Part shown: positions 1-5,153 of the stretch, in pieces
How the letters are laid out: the number at the start of each line of letters is the position of its first letter
Numbering within the stretch: position 1 is the first letter of the stretch
Origin: Methanomicrobiales archaeon
GTDB lineage: Archaea > Halobacteriota > Methanomicrobia > Methanomicrobiales > JACTUA01
DNA length: 5,857 bases
Direction: 5' to 3'
NCBI GenBank assembly: GCA_028679035.1
Contig: JAJRCL010000158.1
Coordinates: 1-5,857, forward strand
The notes under the pieces: generated by a model
Told to the model about the DNA's origin: nothing
Seen by the model: only the letters and a program-made list of their open reading frames with translations
The model's database searches: none
Translations under genes and position numbers: made by a program

Positions 1-503
1 AGGGGATCGGGGGCCGGATGTCCGGCCTTGTCCGTACCTCCCCCATTCCTGAAGTGATCCAGGGAATAATAGCGCGTGGCGGTTCTGTCCTTGACCCCGC
101 TCACGCCCGTATCGATCAATACGGTGGCGTAGCGCTGGCGGCGGCACAGGGTTTTCAGTCTGTCGCGGTGACCGTTGCGGACCCGGCAGAATCCGCCCGG
201 ATACGGGCAGATTTTCCCCGCACCCTGATTTTCGGCGTCCACACGACCGGGCTTTCGCGTGCACAGGCAGAACAGCTGGTCCAGAGTGCGGATCTCGTGA
301 CCGCATGCGCCTCCCGGCATGTGCGGGAAGCAGCCCGCGGCATTGCGCTCGTGCAGGCAGGGACAGCCATTCCTATCTACGCGCTCACGGCACGGGGAAA
401 AGACCTGATCATCGTGCAGCTGCAGGTTGCACGCCAGCCAATCCTGGTCAAAGTCGGAGTTCTTCCGGACCAGGAAAAAGGAGCTCCATCGCCCCTGATT
501 TGA
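1..503 (+). CDS. Methanogenesis marker 8 protein (DUF2099), C-terminal part
   Basis: This is the C-terminal part of a gene that begins before the window. The frame is open to the left edge (Gly-Ile-Gly-Gly-Arg precedes the first Met at 18), so that Met is internal. The visible ~166 residues match my memory of the methanogenesis marker 8 family (about 280 residues in full): GRMSGLVRTSPIPEVI, then VLDPAHARIDQ, a VHTTGLSRAQAEQL stretch, the ADLVTACASRHVREAA segment with a single Cys, VQAGTAIPIYALTARGK, and a PSPLI C-terminus. Family members are found in methanogens together with methyl-coenzyme M reductase and are thought to support that enzyme or its cofactors; the exact reaction is not known to me. 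The N-terminal half cannot be judged. The gene converges on the PAS sensor gene across a 73-base gap. Family call is by recalled sequence pattern, fairly sure. Confidence 0.85.
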   Translation, partial: GIGGRMSGLVRTSPIPEVIQGIIARGGSVLDPAHARIDQYGGVALAAAQGFQSVAVTVADPAESARIRADFPRTLIFGVHTTGLSRAQAEQLVQSADLVTACASRHVREAARGIALVQAGTAIPIYALTARGKDLIIVQLQVARQPILVKVGVLPDQEKGAPSPLI

Positions 504-517
504 GAAGATCCGGAGAA

Positions 518-535
518 TATTTTTTTATTCTTTTC
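518..535 (+). terminator. T-tract terminator after marker 8 gene
   Basis: A T-rich tract (T7, then attc, then T4) begins about 15 bases after the marker 8 stop codon. Archaeal transcription ends at such U-rich tracts without needing a stable hairpin. No strong stem is seen in front of it. Confidence 0.5.
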
Positions 536-546
536 CACCCGGGAAT

Positions 547-562
547 GAAAAAAAGTGAAAAA
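547..562 (-). terminator. T-tract terminator after PAS sensor gene
   Basis: The plus strand is A-rich here (A7, gtg, A5), so the minus strand reads as two T-runs starting about 15 bases past the sensor's TAG stop. With the opposite-facing T-tract at 518-535 it makes a compact two-way terminator between convergent genes. Confidence 0.5.
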
Positions 563-576
563 CCCGCCGGCAGGAT

Positions 577-2262
577 CTACTTCCCGTTGCCGCCTTCTTT
601 CTGACGCTGGCGCTGCAGGTAGCCCTTCACCAGGTCAGACTCGATCCAGCCCGTGTCCAGCTTCGTGATAAGCTTATCAATGACCCGAGCCTGCTGGAGG
701 ATCTTGGTCGATGCAGCAGTCTCTTCAAGATCTGCGATGCCGACGATGATCCCCAGGGGGTTACGGATGTGATCCCCAAGCGTCGCAAACTGCTGGATAT
801 TCCGCTCCAGCTGGTCGTACGCCTTACGCTCGACTTCTTCCGTCAGTTTCCGTTCCGTGATGTCGCGGGCAACGGAGAGAATCACGTCTTCACCATGGAG
901 TGTAACAATATGGGACGAAATCTCCGTCGGAATCCGCACACCGTTCTTTGCGGTGAGCGTGACTTCAAAGGTGACCGGCTGACGAGCCCGAAGCGCCGTC
1001 AGGAGATCCGGCCGGTCCTGCAGGAAGGAAAAGAGCCCGAGATCGGCGGGCGTCATCTGCAGAAACTCTTCCCGCGGAATTCCCAGGCGCTCGCACGCGG
1101 TATTGTTCACTTCAATGAACCGGGACGGGAATCCTGTAGTGTCGAATTTATTGACCACGATTCCATCGTTGGTATTGTTGAATACCACACGCAGCTTCTC
1201 CTCGCTTGCACGGAGCATTGCTTCCGCCGTCCTGCTTTCCGTTATATCGGAGAATGATGCAACATATTCGGTCGTTCCTGGGATATGCAGGACCGTCGCG
1301 GTCCCATCCCGGGTTCTTCCCTGGTGGTCCCGGAATTTGAATTCACAGGTTCTCTGTCCCTCCGCTGGAATCTCTGTGCACGCACCGAAAACCCATCCCT
1401 GTGCGAATTCGGTCCATTTTACCCGCCCTTCAATCTCTTCCCGGGAATAGCCGGTGATTCTCTCGAACTGCGTGTTGACGAGCGAGATTGACCAGTCGTC
1501 CCGGAGAATCATCGTCGCGGTGCCGGTATTTTCGAAAATAGCACGATACAGGTTCTCATTGCGATGGACCTGCTCTTCGGCAGCCTTTCGTGCGGTGATA
1601 TCAACGGCAGTGCAGATGACCATCTCTCCGGGAAGGTTCGAACCGGAAAGAAGAACCCAGAGGGGGGCACCATCGCGGCGGACCAGTTCCACCTCAAGGT
1701 TCTCGATGGAACGGTTCTGGTTCAGCTGCTTAAGGAACAGGTCAGCTGTATCCTGCCGCTTCCAGAAATCGGTAAATGACATCCCCCGAAGATCCCTGTC
1801 GGGGACTGCGAGCATCCGGGCGCCCCGGGCATTGACATCCAGGAGAACGTCATTTTTCGGGTTGAAAAGAAAGGTGCCTGCCTCGCTGAAATTGAAGATG
1901 CCCCGATATTTCTGTTCCTCCTGCTGGCAACGGTCCGACAGGTAGGAAACCACGGCGCCGATCAGGATCATGACATAGAATCGGGCAGTACCGGCGGCAA
2001 TGGCTTCGACTACCGGATACTGAAAATAGTACACGAGCCCAAGGTAGATCCCGCCGGCAACGATGGAAAAGAGGAGCCCCTTCCGGGGATATGCATAACC
2101 GGCAAGAATAATCGGAAGATAAAAAAGATGCGGAAAGACGTTTTCGATCCCATTGCTGAGGCTATAAATGCTGACCATAACTGCGATGAGGAGAGCGGCC
2201 CCAGTGGCAAAACCCCAGAACTGGCGCAAGAAGATAGATGCAGGCTGATCCGGTCGTGGCAT
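577..2262 (-). CDS. Membrane-anchored three-PAS sensor protein with DHp-like tail, no ATPase domain
   Basis: 561 residues. Four hydrophobic segments at about 14-36, 42-59, 62-82 and 94-108 anchor the protein in the membrane (the FPHLFYLPIILAGYAYPRKG stretch is typical of methanogen sensor anchors). Three PAS domains follow at about 118-226, 236-346 and 353-472; each closes with a PAC-type signature (AVDITARK, FSDITESR, ARDITERK). A coiled linker (473-490) leads to a short helical tail (490-552) with an H-box-like motif GDHIRNPLG around His498. The protein ends there: no N, G1 or G2 box of a HATPase_c domain is present. The start is fixed because an in-frame stop lies 18 bases upstream (2278-2280) and no other ATG/GTG intervenes; there is no clear Shine-Dalgarno. 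It probably senses a redox or small-molecule signal through PAS and passes it on by protein contact. Similar PAS proteins with this tail recur, as I recall, in Methanomicrobiales. A true histidine kinase is unlikely without the ATPase domain. Ligand and partner are unknown. Confidence 0.88.
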   Translation of the reverse strand: MPRPDQPASIFLRQFWGFATGAALLIAVMVSIYSLSNGIENVFPHLFYLPIILAGYAYPRKGLLFSIVAGGIYLGLVYYFQYPVVEAIAAGTARFYVMILIGAVVSYLSDRCQQEEQKYRGIFNFSEAGTFLFNPKNDVLLDVNARGARMLAVPDRDLRGMSFTDFWKRQDTADLFLKQLNQNRSIENLEVELVRRDGAPLWVLLSGSNLPGEMVICTAVDITARKAAEEQVHRNENLYRAIFENTGTATMILRDDWSISLVNTQFERITGYSREEIEGRVKWTEFAQGWVFGACTEIPAEGQRTCEFKFRDHQGRTRDGTATVLHIPGTTEYVASFSDITESRTAEAMLRASEEKLRVVFNNTNDGIVVNKFDTTGFPSRFIEVNNTACERLGIPREEFLQMTPADLGLFSFLQDRPDLLTALRARQPVTFEVTLTAKNGVRIPTEISSHIVTLHGEDVILSVARDITERKLTEEVERKAYDQLERNIQQFATLGDHIRNPLGIIVGIADLEETAASTKILQQARVIDKLITKLDTGWIESDLVKGYLQRQRQKEGGNGK

Positions 2263-2294
2263 CGGTCGTCCAGAATCTTATTAATTTTTTCATT

Positions 2295-2302
2295 TATTTA
2301 AA
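2295..2302 (-). promoter_or_regulatory. TATA box candidate for PAS sensor gene
   Basis: The minus strand reads TTTAAATA, an exact archaeal TATA consensus, preceded by a purine-rich AAAAAAAGG stretch that could act as BRE. A start about 26 bases downstream would leave a leader of roughly 10 bases, consistent with the lack of a good Shine-Dalgarno. A second candidate (ATATAAAA on the minus strand, 2312-2319) would give a leader near 25-30 bases. The whole 2275-2362 stretch is very AT-rich, so the exact box is uncertain. Confidence 0.45.
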
Positions 2303-2445
2303 TATACCTTTTTTTATATTTTTGGTTAAACATTATTTTATGCATTTTTAATTGATAATTTTCTGTGAAATACTATTTTGCCAGACAACTGGAGCGATTT
2401 TCGATGGTGTAAAATTCCTCCATATTCTCCCTGCGGTGGCGATCC

Positions 2446-2453
2446 CTAAATAC
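2446..2453 (+). promoter_or_regulatory. Weak TATA-like element before SemiSWEET gene
   Basis: CCTAAATA-like element centred about 29 bases before the ATG at 2479 and standing out in a GC-richer stretch. That spacing would give a leaderless or nearly leaderless mRNA, which fits the absence of a Shine-Dalgarno before this ATG. Match to consensus is partial. The AT-rich block at 2275-2362 is the alternative promoter and would imply a leader over 100 bases. Confidence 0.3.
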
Positions 2454-2478
2454 CCCGGAACGTCCAACGGGTACCTGC

Positions 2479-2751
2479 ATGGAAACTGTGACAACCATCG
2501 GACTCGTGGCAGGGTTCTGTACAACGGTATCCTTTCTTCCTCAGGTTGTCAAGACCGTCAAGACGCATCGTGCTGACGACCTTTCGTTTGCCATGCTCCT
2601 GATCTTCCTGGTCGGACTGGCATTGTGGTTTTTCTATGGGATCGCGATAGGATCGCTTCCGATCATCATTGCGAACTCCGTGACGATCGGACTCGTATCG
2701 GTCCTTATCCTGCTGAAGTGGCGGTGCTGCGGGACGAGAACGACCGGGTGA
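2479..2751 (+). CDS. SemiSWEET-family (PQ-loop/MtN3) small transporter
   Basis: 90 residues, the usual SemiSWEET length, forming one three-helix bundle: TM1 about 5-24, TM2 about 36-56, TM3 about 60-79. The PQ-loop signature FLPQVVKTVKTHRADDLS sits at 19-36 with Pro21-Gln22 at the end of TM1. Trp50 and Asn66 have the same 16-residue spacing as the sugar-contacting Trp and Asn pair of bacterial SemiSWEETs (Trp48/Asn64 in the Leptospira protein, as I recall), so the binding pocket looks intact. Known members work as homodimers and move sugars such as sucrose or glucose down a gradient. In a methanogen the substrate is unknown and need not be a sugar. No other ATG or GTG lies in frame in the bases just upstream, and no Shine-Dalgarno is visible. 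The C-terminus ends in a short basic tail with Cys83-Cys84. The gene stands alone between a divergent sensor gene and an opposite-strand tRNA. Confidence 0.88.
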   Translation: METVTTIGLVAGFCTTVSFLPQVVKTVKTHRADDLSFAMLLIFLVGLALWFFYGIAIGSLPIIIANSVTIGLVSVLILLKWRCCGTRTTG

Positions 2752-2810
2752 TTCTTCCGGGAATAAACGCACATTTTCCGGAAAAATTGCATGATAAACG
2801 AAAATTTCGG

Positions 2811-2855
2811 GAATTGATGCTCCGAACCGTCGGATTCCCCGGATCAATTCTTTTT
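2811..2855 (+). terminator. Hairpin plus T5, terminator candidate after SemiSWEET gene
   Basis: An outer perfect 8-base inverted repeat (GAATTGAT at 2811-2818, ATCAATTC at 2843-2850) encloses a second perfect stem (TCCGA 2821-2825, loop ACCG, TCGGA 2830-2834) and is followed directly by T5 (2851-2855). It begins 59 bases after the SemiSWEET stop on the same strand. It looks like a terminator or stable 3' UTR end; a small structured RNA is a less likely reading. Confidence 0.5.
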
Positions 2856-2966
2856 CTTGCCAGGACACCCTGATCGATCAAGTGTACCTGCGGAAATAAC
2901 CTGGATTCAGAAAATGAGAGCGGAAGGAAAGATTTCCGATCTGATGAGAAATTCTCCTGCTCAGAG

Positions 2967-2971
2967 AAAAA
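2967..2971 (-). terminator. T5 terminator of tRNA-Leu gene
   Basis: On the minus strand five T residues follow the tRNA discriminator A at 2972 without any spacer. Oligo-T directly after the gene is the normal archaeal tRNA stop signal, and it also shows that no CCA is encoded. Confidence 0.65.
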
Positions 2972-3056
2972 TGCGAGGGATGGGATTTGAACCCAAGAAC
3001 TCCTTCGAGACTGGCCCCTCAAGCCAGCGCCTTTGACCTGGCTCGGCAACCCTCGC
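2972..3056 (-). tRNA. tRNA-Leu (anticodon GAG)
   Basis: A complete class II tRNA on the minus strand. The acceptor stem GCGAGGG/CCCTCGC pairs perfectly over 7 bases. The D-arm starts GCC and closes GGC with the invariant GG in the loop. The anticodon stem CTGGC/GCCAG encloses loop TTGAGGG, giving anticodon GAG (plus-strand 3018-3020) for Leu codons CUC and CUU. A variable arm (CTC, GAAG loop, GAG) is present, as expected for tRNA-Leu. The T-loop is TTCAAAT with stem GGG/CCC plus a T-A pair; the outermost T-stem position (49-65) is a U-U mismatch. Discriminator is A, as leucyl-tRNA synthetase requires. No intron and no encoded CCA. Confidence 0.95.
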
Positions 3057-3082
3057 TCAACCATATACCGGTGTACTGGAAT

Positions 3083-3092
3083 GTAAAATACC
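3083..3092 (-). promoter_or_regulatory. TATA box of tRNA-Leu gene
   Basis: The minus strand reads GGTATTTTAC, with the TATTTTA core centred about 31 bases before the tRNA 5' end. That spacing is right for an archaeal box A driving a pre-tRNA with a leader of a few bases, trimmed by RNase P. Confidence 0.5.
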
Positions 3093-3226
3093 TTGCGCCA
3101 TTTCCCGAAGAAAAACCGCTTATTAATGCGTTTGCATGCCCGTTTTCTCCTTGCGGTGTCCGGGGTAAGCGGGCCGGAGCACCGGGCCCTGATATGTGCT
3201 CGCTGGAGGGCATTTCCATCCGTACG

Positions 3227-3237
3227 TGTATAAGTAT
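3227..3237 (+). promoter_or_regulatory. TATA box of the ACT-domain gene
   Basis: TGTATAAGTAT, with its centre about 27 bases before the ATG at 3259. This places the transcription start at or next to the start codon, so the mRNA is probably leaderless. It also supports choosing 3259 over the upstream in-frame GTG at 3196, which lies before the TATA box. Confidence 0.5.
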
Positions 3238-3258
3238 GAGCATCGCGTACCATCAGGT

Positions 3259-3759
3259 ATGTGGGCCGAGATCATGCAGGAATTCACCGACTCTCCCTCC
3301 CAGGCACGGGTTGTGCAGTTTCTGCTTGCAAATGGGTTTGGCGTTTCTCCGACTGGAAGAATTTCCTGTAATGGGGTAGAGATCCCGGCCACACACCTGG
3401 CAAAGGTCATCGACGCTGACCGGCGGGTCGTCGATGCGACCGCACAACGGATCCTCCGATCTCCTGCCCTGCGCGAATTATTCCTCCACATCCGTGCGAC
3501 TCCCGACCTCTCACAGGTCGCCACCTCTCTCGGGCTGACCGTAATCACGGTCATTCCCAACAATGCAGAGGAACGGGGTATCGTCGGAGCGGTTGTGGGC
3601 GTGCTTGCCCGGCATGCCCTCGGGATACGGCAGATCTTTGTTACCGACCCGTACTTTTCCGAGCAGCCCCGGCTTGTGGTTATCCTCAGCGATGCCCCTC
3701 CCGTCGGCGTGGTGGAGGAAATACGGTCTCTCCCGCAGGTAAAGCAGCTTATTCTCTGA
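3259..3759 (+). CDS. HTH plus ACT-domain regulator, archaeal amino-acid metabolism regulator type (COG2150-like)
   Basis: 166 residues from the ATG at 3259. The N-terminal part (about 1-75: MWAEIMQEFTDSPSQARVVQ, then NGVEIPATHLAKVIDADRRVVDATAQRIL) looks like a small winged-helix unit, with the VDADRRVVDAT-like helix as recognition helix. The C-terminal part (about 92-166) is an ACT domain: LGLTVITVIP strand, GIVGAVVGVLARHALGIRQIFVTDP, then LVVILSDAP and the closing VVEEIRSLPQVKQLIL. This order is that of the archaeal family described as predicted regulators of amino acid metabolism. ACT domains bind amino acids or related small ligands at dimer interfaces; the ligand here cannot be read. An in-frame GTG at 3196 would add 21 residues (with HFHPYVYKYEHRVPSG) that do not look like the family and lie before the TATA box. 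An internal Met27-codon start at 3274 is possible. The 3' end overlaps the convergent HD gene by 11 bases. Confidence 0.85.
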   Translation: MWAEIMQEFTDSPSQARVVQFLLANGFGVSPTGRISCNGVEIPATHLAKVIDADRRVVDATAQRILRSPALRELFLHIRATPDLSQVATSLGLTVITVIPNNAEERGIVGAVVGVLARHALGIRQIFVTDPYFSEQPRLVVILSDAPPVGVVEEIRSLPQVKQLIL

Positions 3760-4234
3760 AGAGCTCCATCAGCATCGCAAGGTGGAAGATCCGCCTCCGT
3801 ATCCTCGCCGGTAAAAACGATGAATTCCAGAGGAGCCGCTCGATACTCTGACGCTCGGTACCGCGTACGAGGTTGTCGGCATGCGCAACGATCCGCTCTT
3901 CCAGGCGTTCCGGGACACAGTCTCTCGGAATGAGGCCCAGGAGTGAGCATTCGTCTGCCGTCAGTCCCGCACCGGTATGTCGTTCAACAATGGAACAGAC
4001 CCGCTCATCAAACCTGAGACTCCTGCACAGCGCCGCTCTCGCCTGTGCATGGTCTACGCCGGAAGCACGGCTCCGGCCGATATCATGTAAAAACGATCCT
4101 GTTTCGATCAGATCACGGTCGACGAGCGTACCGGCGGCATACTCCCCGGCGATCTCCGCGACGGCAGCACAGTGGGCCCGGACCTCCTCGCTGCAGCCAG
4201 TCGTTATGAGAAGGCTGTCCCAGCGGCTCTTCAT
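3749..4234 (-). CDS. HD-domain phosphohydrolase (archaeal TIGR00295-type)
   Basis: 161 residues, the usual length for this small archaeal HD family. The metal-binding and catalytic set is complete: His21 in the first helix, His50-Asp51 in FLHDIGRSR, His62 in GVDHAQA, His86 in IVERHTGAGL, and Asp120 in IVAHADNLV. The GAGLTADE and LIPRDCVPERLEERIVAHADNL stretches are strongly family-like. HD proteins of this type hydrolyse phosphate esters (nucleotides or cyclic nucleotides) with one or two bound metal ions; the natural substrate here is not known. The ATG overlaps the tfe stop in an ATGA (4231-4234), so translation is coupled to tfe. There is no separate promoter visible, so it is probably the second gene of a tfe operon. 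The C-terminus runs into the 3' end of the convergent ACT gene. Family is clear; substrate is open. Confidence 0.88.
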   Translation of the reverse strand: MKSRWDSLLITTGCSEEVRAHCAAVAEIAGEYAAGTLVDRDLIETGSFLHDIGRSRASGVDHAQARAALCRSLRFDERVCSIVERHTGAGLTADECSLLGLIPRDCVPERLEERIVAHADNLVRGTERQSIERLLWNSSFLPARIRRRIFHLAMLMELFRE

Positions 4235-4746
4235 TTACCAAGGCACTGCCGCATCGCTTCCGCCCTCCGGCAGAGCGCCGCGAGCAGGGTCTCGTTCTCG
4301 AAGTGCTCGAGCTCTTTTCCACACGCGGGACAGATGAACCCGATGTCGACAACCTCATTGAAGGTGAACCGCCCGCAGGCCTTGCAGGTGAAGAAGACGT
4401 TTTCTTCTTCGTACGTTTTCCGGGTCTCCAGCTTTTCGAGAACCAGCTGCATGTCTTCTGCGATCGCGTCGCTGATGCGATCGAGGGTCAGTTTCCAGAG
4501 GTACGTCAGCCATCCGGTTTCGGCATTTTTCAGGCGCCGGTATTCGGCAAGACGCTTTTCGTACAGCGTATAGAGGGTATGCCGGACCGAGTTCAGGTTA
4601 ATACCGGTCTTCTCGGCAAGATCCTCGTCGCTGAATTCCCCTTCGCTGGGAAACCGCTCCAGGAGCAGCATCCCTTCTTCCCCGATCAACCGCAACAGGT
4701 ACGCCTTGATGGCAGCGTCTTCCAGCAACTCTTCAACCGTGACCAT
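4231..4746 (-). CDS. tfe: Transcription initiation factor TFE (TFIIE-alpha homologue)
   Basis: 171 residues, typical for archaeal TFE. An N-terminal extended winged-helix domain spans about 1-95 (GEFSDEDLAEKTGINLNSVRHTLYTLYEKRLAEYRRLKNAETGWLTYLWKL, with the conserved Trp/Tyr-rich end of the wing). A charged linker helix (95-115) leads to a zinc ribbon with CKAC at Cys121/Cys124 and CPAC at Cys139/Cys142, the four zinc ligands. TFE binds RNA polymerase at the clamp and stalk and helps DNA melting and open-complex stability beside TBP and TFB. Downstream of the GGGGG at 4751-4755 the ATG at 4744-4746 has a short 4-base spacing, an acceptable ribosome site. A consensus TATA box (4802-4809) predicts a leader of about 33 bases. 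The gene is followed by the HD gene with an ATGA overlap. Confidence 0.96.
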   Translation of the reverse strand: MVTVEELLEDAAIKAYLLRLIGEEGMLLLERFPSEGEFSDEDLAEKTGINLNSVRHTLYTLYEKRLAEYRRLKNAETGWLTYLWKLTLDRISDAIAEDMQLVLEKLETRKTYEEENVFFTCKACGRFTFNEVVDIGFICPACGKELEHFENETLLAALCRRAEAMRQCLGK

Positions 4747-4801
4747 AGATCCCCCGCCCGCCTGCTCGTATCGTCAGCGTATCCTATGGATTATGGTGCC
4801 G

Positions 4802-4809
4802 TATATAAA
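4802..4809 (-). promoter_or_regulatory. TATA box of tfe
   Basis: The minus strand reads CCTTTTTATATAC, containing TTTATATA, the methanogen TATA consensus. The core is centred about 60 bases before the tfe ATG, predicting a start near 4779 and a leader of about 33 bases that holds the G-rich ribosome-site candidate (4751-4755). It shows that tfe need not depend on the upstream zinc-protein promoter. Confidence 0.65.
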
Positions 4810-4821
4810 AAGGCTCCTTTC

Positions 4822-4852
4822 GGACGGGGATCCCGAAAAAATTCCACCGTCC
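4822..4852 (-). terminator. T6 tract within an inverted repeat, terminator candidate after the zinc-protein gene
   Basis: On the minus strand a T6 run (4836-4841) lies about 30 bases after the TGA of the CxxCxGxG gene. It sits in the loop of a perfect 6-base inverted repeat (CCGTCC at 4847-4852 and GGACGG at 4822-4827); an 8-base GGGATCCC palindrome (4827-4834) lies on one arm. The T-tract alone would suffice in archaea. The role of the repeat is uncertain. Confidence 0.4.
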
Positions 4853-4870
4853 CTGATCAACGTTGCGAAA

Positions 4871-5137
4871 TCACCGGTGGACAACGGTATTTCCGTACGG
4901 TGTCCAGCCGGTCCCTCCGCATACGGCACACTTGCCGGTCTGTTTTCCTGCCCCTCCCTGCTCCAGCCCGTTTCCGCCGCAGGAAGAACAGATACGGATA
5001 TTCTCCTCAAATTCATTCGTACCTTCTCCGCGACAGACCGGGCAGAGATTGGAATTCGGTTTGAATGCAACCGGCGTGCCGATCCTGCCGTGGCCTCTGC
5101 AGTAGGCGCATGCCCGTTTTACCACAAACGATCCCAC
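4871..5137 (-). CDS. Small four-CxxCxGxG zinc protein (free-standing DnaJ-type cysteine-rich domain)
   Basis: 88 residues from a GTG at 5137. Four CxxCxGxG motifs are present: Cys10/Cys13 (CAYCRGHG), Cys32/Cys35 (CPVCRGEG), Cys50/Cys53 (CSSCGGNG) and Cys70/Cys73 (CAVCGGTG). Spacing between motifs is 22, 18 and 20 residues. This is the number and kind of repeat found in the DnaJ/Hsp40 zinc domain, where motifs 1+4 and 2+3 each hold one zinc ion. There is no J-domain and no substrate-binding C-terminal domain, so it is not a DnaJ. Related single-domain proteins act as chaperone-like or protein-binding modules (for example anti-TRAP and plant BSD2); which role applies here is unknown. The GTG has a good Shine-Dalgarno (GAGAGGA, 6-base spacer). 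It lies 97 bases downstream of the ATP-grasp gene and 124 bases upstream of tfe, same strand, and probably forms its own unit. Confidence 0.8.
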   Translation of the reverse strand: MGSFVVKRACAYCRGHGRIGTPVAFKPNSNLCPVCRGEGTNEFEENIRICSSCGGNGLEQGGAGKQTGKCAVCGGTGWTPYGNTVVHR

Positions 5138-5143
5138 AAATGA

Positions 5144-5150
5144 TCCTCTC
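5144..5150 (-). promoter_or_regulatory. Shine-Dalgarno that fixes the GTG start of the zinc protein
   Basis: The minus strand reads GAGAGGA with a 6-base spacer to GTG at 5135-5137. This is the best ribosome site near the gene and decides for this GTG rather than the in-frame GTG codon further in (residue 5). Confidence 0.6.
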
Positions 5151-5153
5151 GTG

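Noticed and set aside
769..1945. Several plus-strand open frames of 68-163 codons across the PAS sensor gene
   Set aside because: All are antisense shadows of the continuous PAS coding frame. None has a recognisable motif.
2446..2868. 140-codon minus-strand frame across the SemiSWEET gene
   Set aside because: It is highly charged and repetitive in D/E/R/K/Q, antisense to a clear three-helix membrane protein, and covers the terminator hairpin.
2922..2937. GGAA...TTCC inverted element resembling an NrpR nitrogen-repressor operator
   Set aside because: The half-sites here are 8 (or 4) bases apart rather than the 6 required, and it sits downstream of the tRNA rather than at a promoter.
3132..3144. 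13-base sequence gcatgcccgtttt that recurs at about 5109-5117 onward
   Set aside because: One copy is in the tRNA/ACT spacer and the other is inside the zinc-protein coding region. One such chance match in a window of this size is not surprising, and there is no further flanking similarity.
3123..3950. 275-codon open frame on the minus strand opposite the ACT gene
   Set aside because: It lies antisense to a recognisable HTH+ACT gene and runs into the HD gene in another frame. Its composition is Arg/Ser/Thr/Pro-rich and low in hydrophobic cores, and I see no family motif.
4303..5064. 253-codon open frame on the plus strand opposite tfe and the zinc-protein gene
   Set aside because: It is antisense to the clear TFE reading and to the CxxCxGxG protein. 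It has no domain pattern and no ribosome site that I can see.
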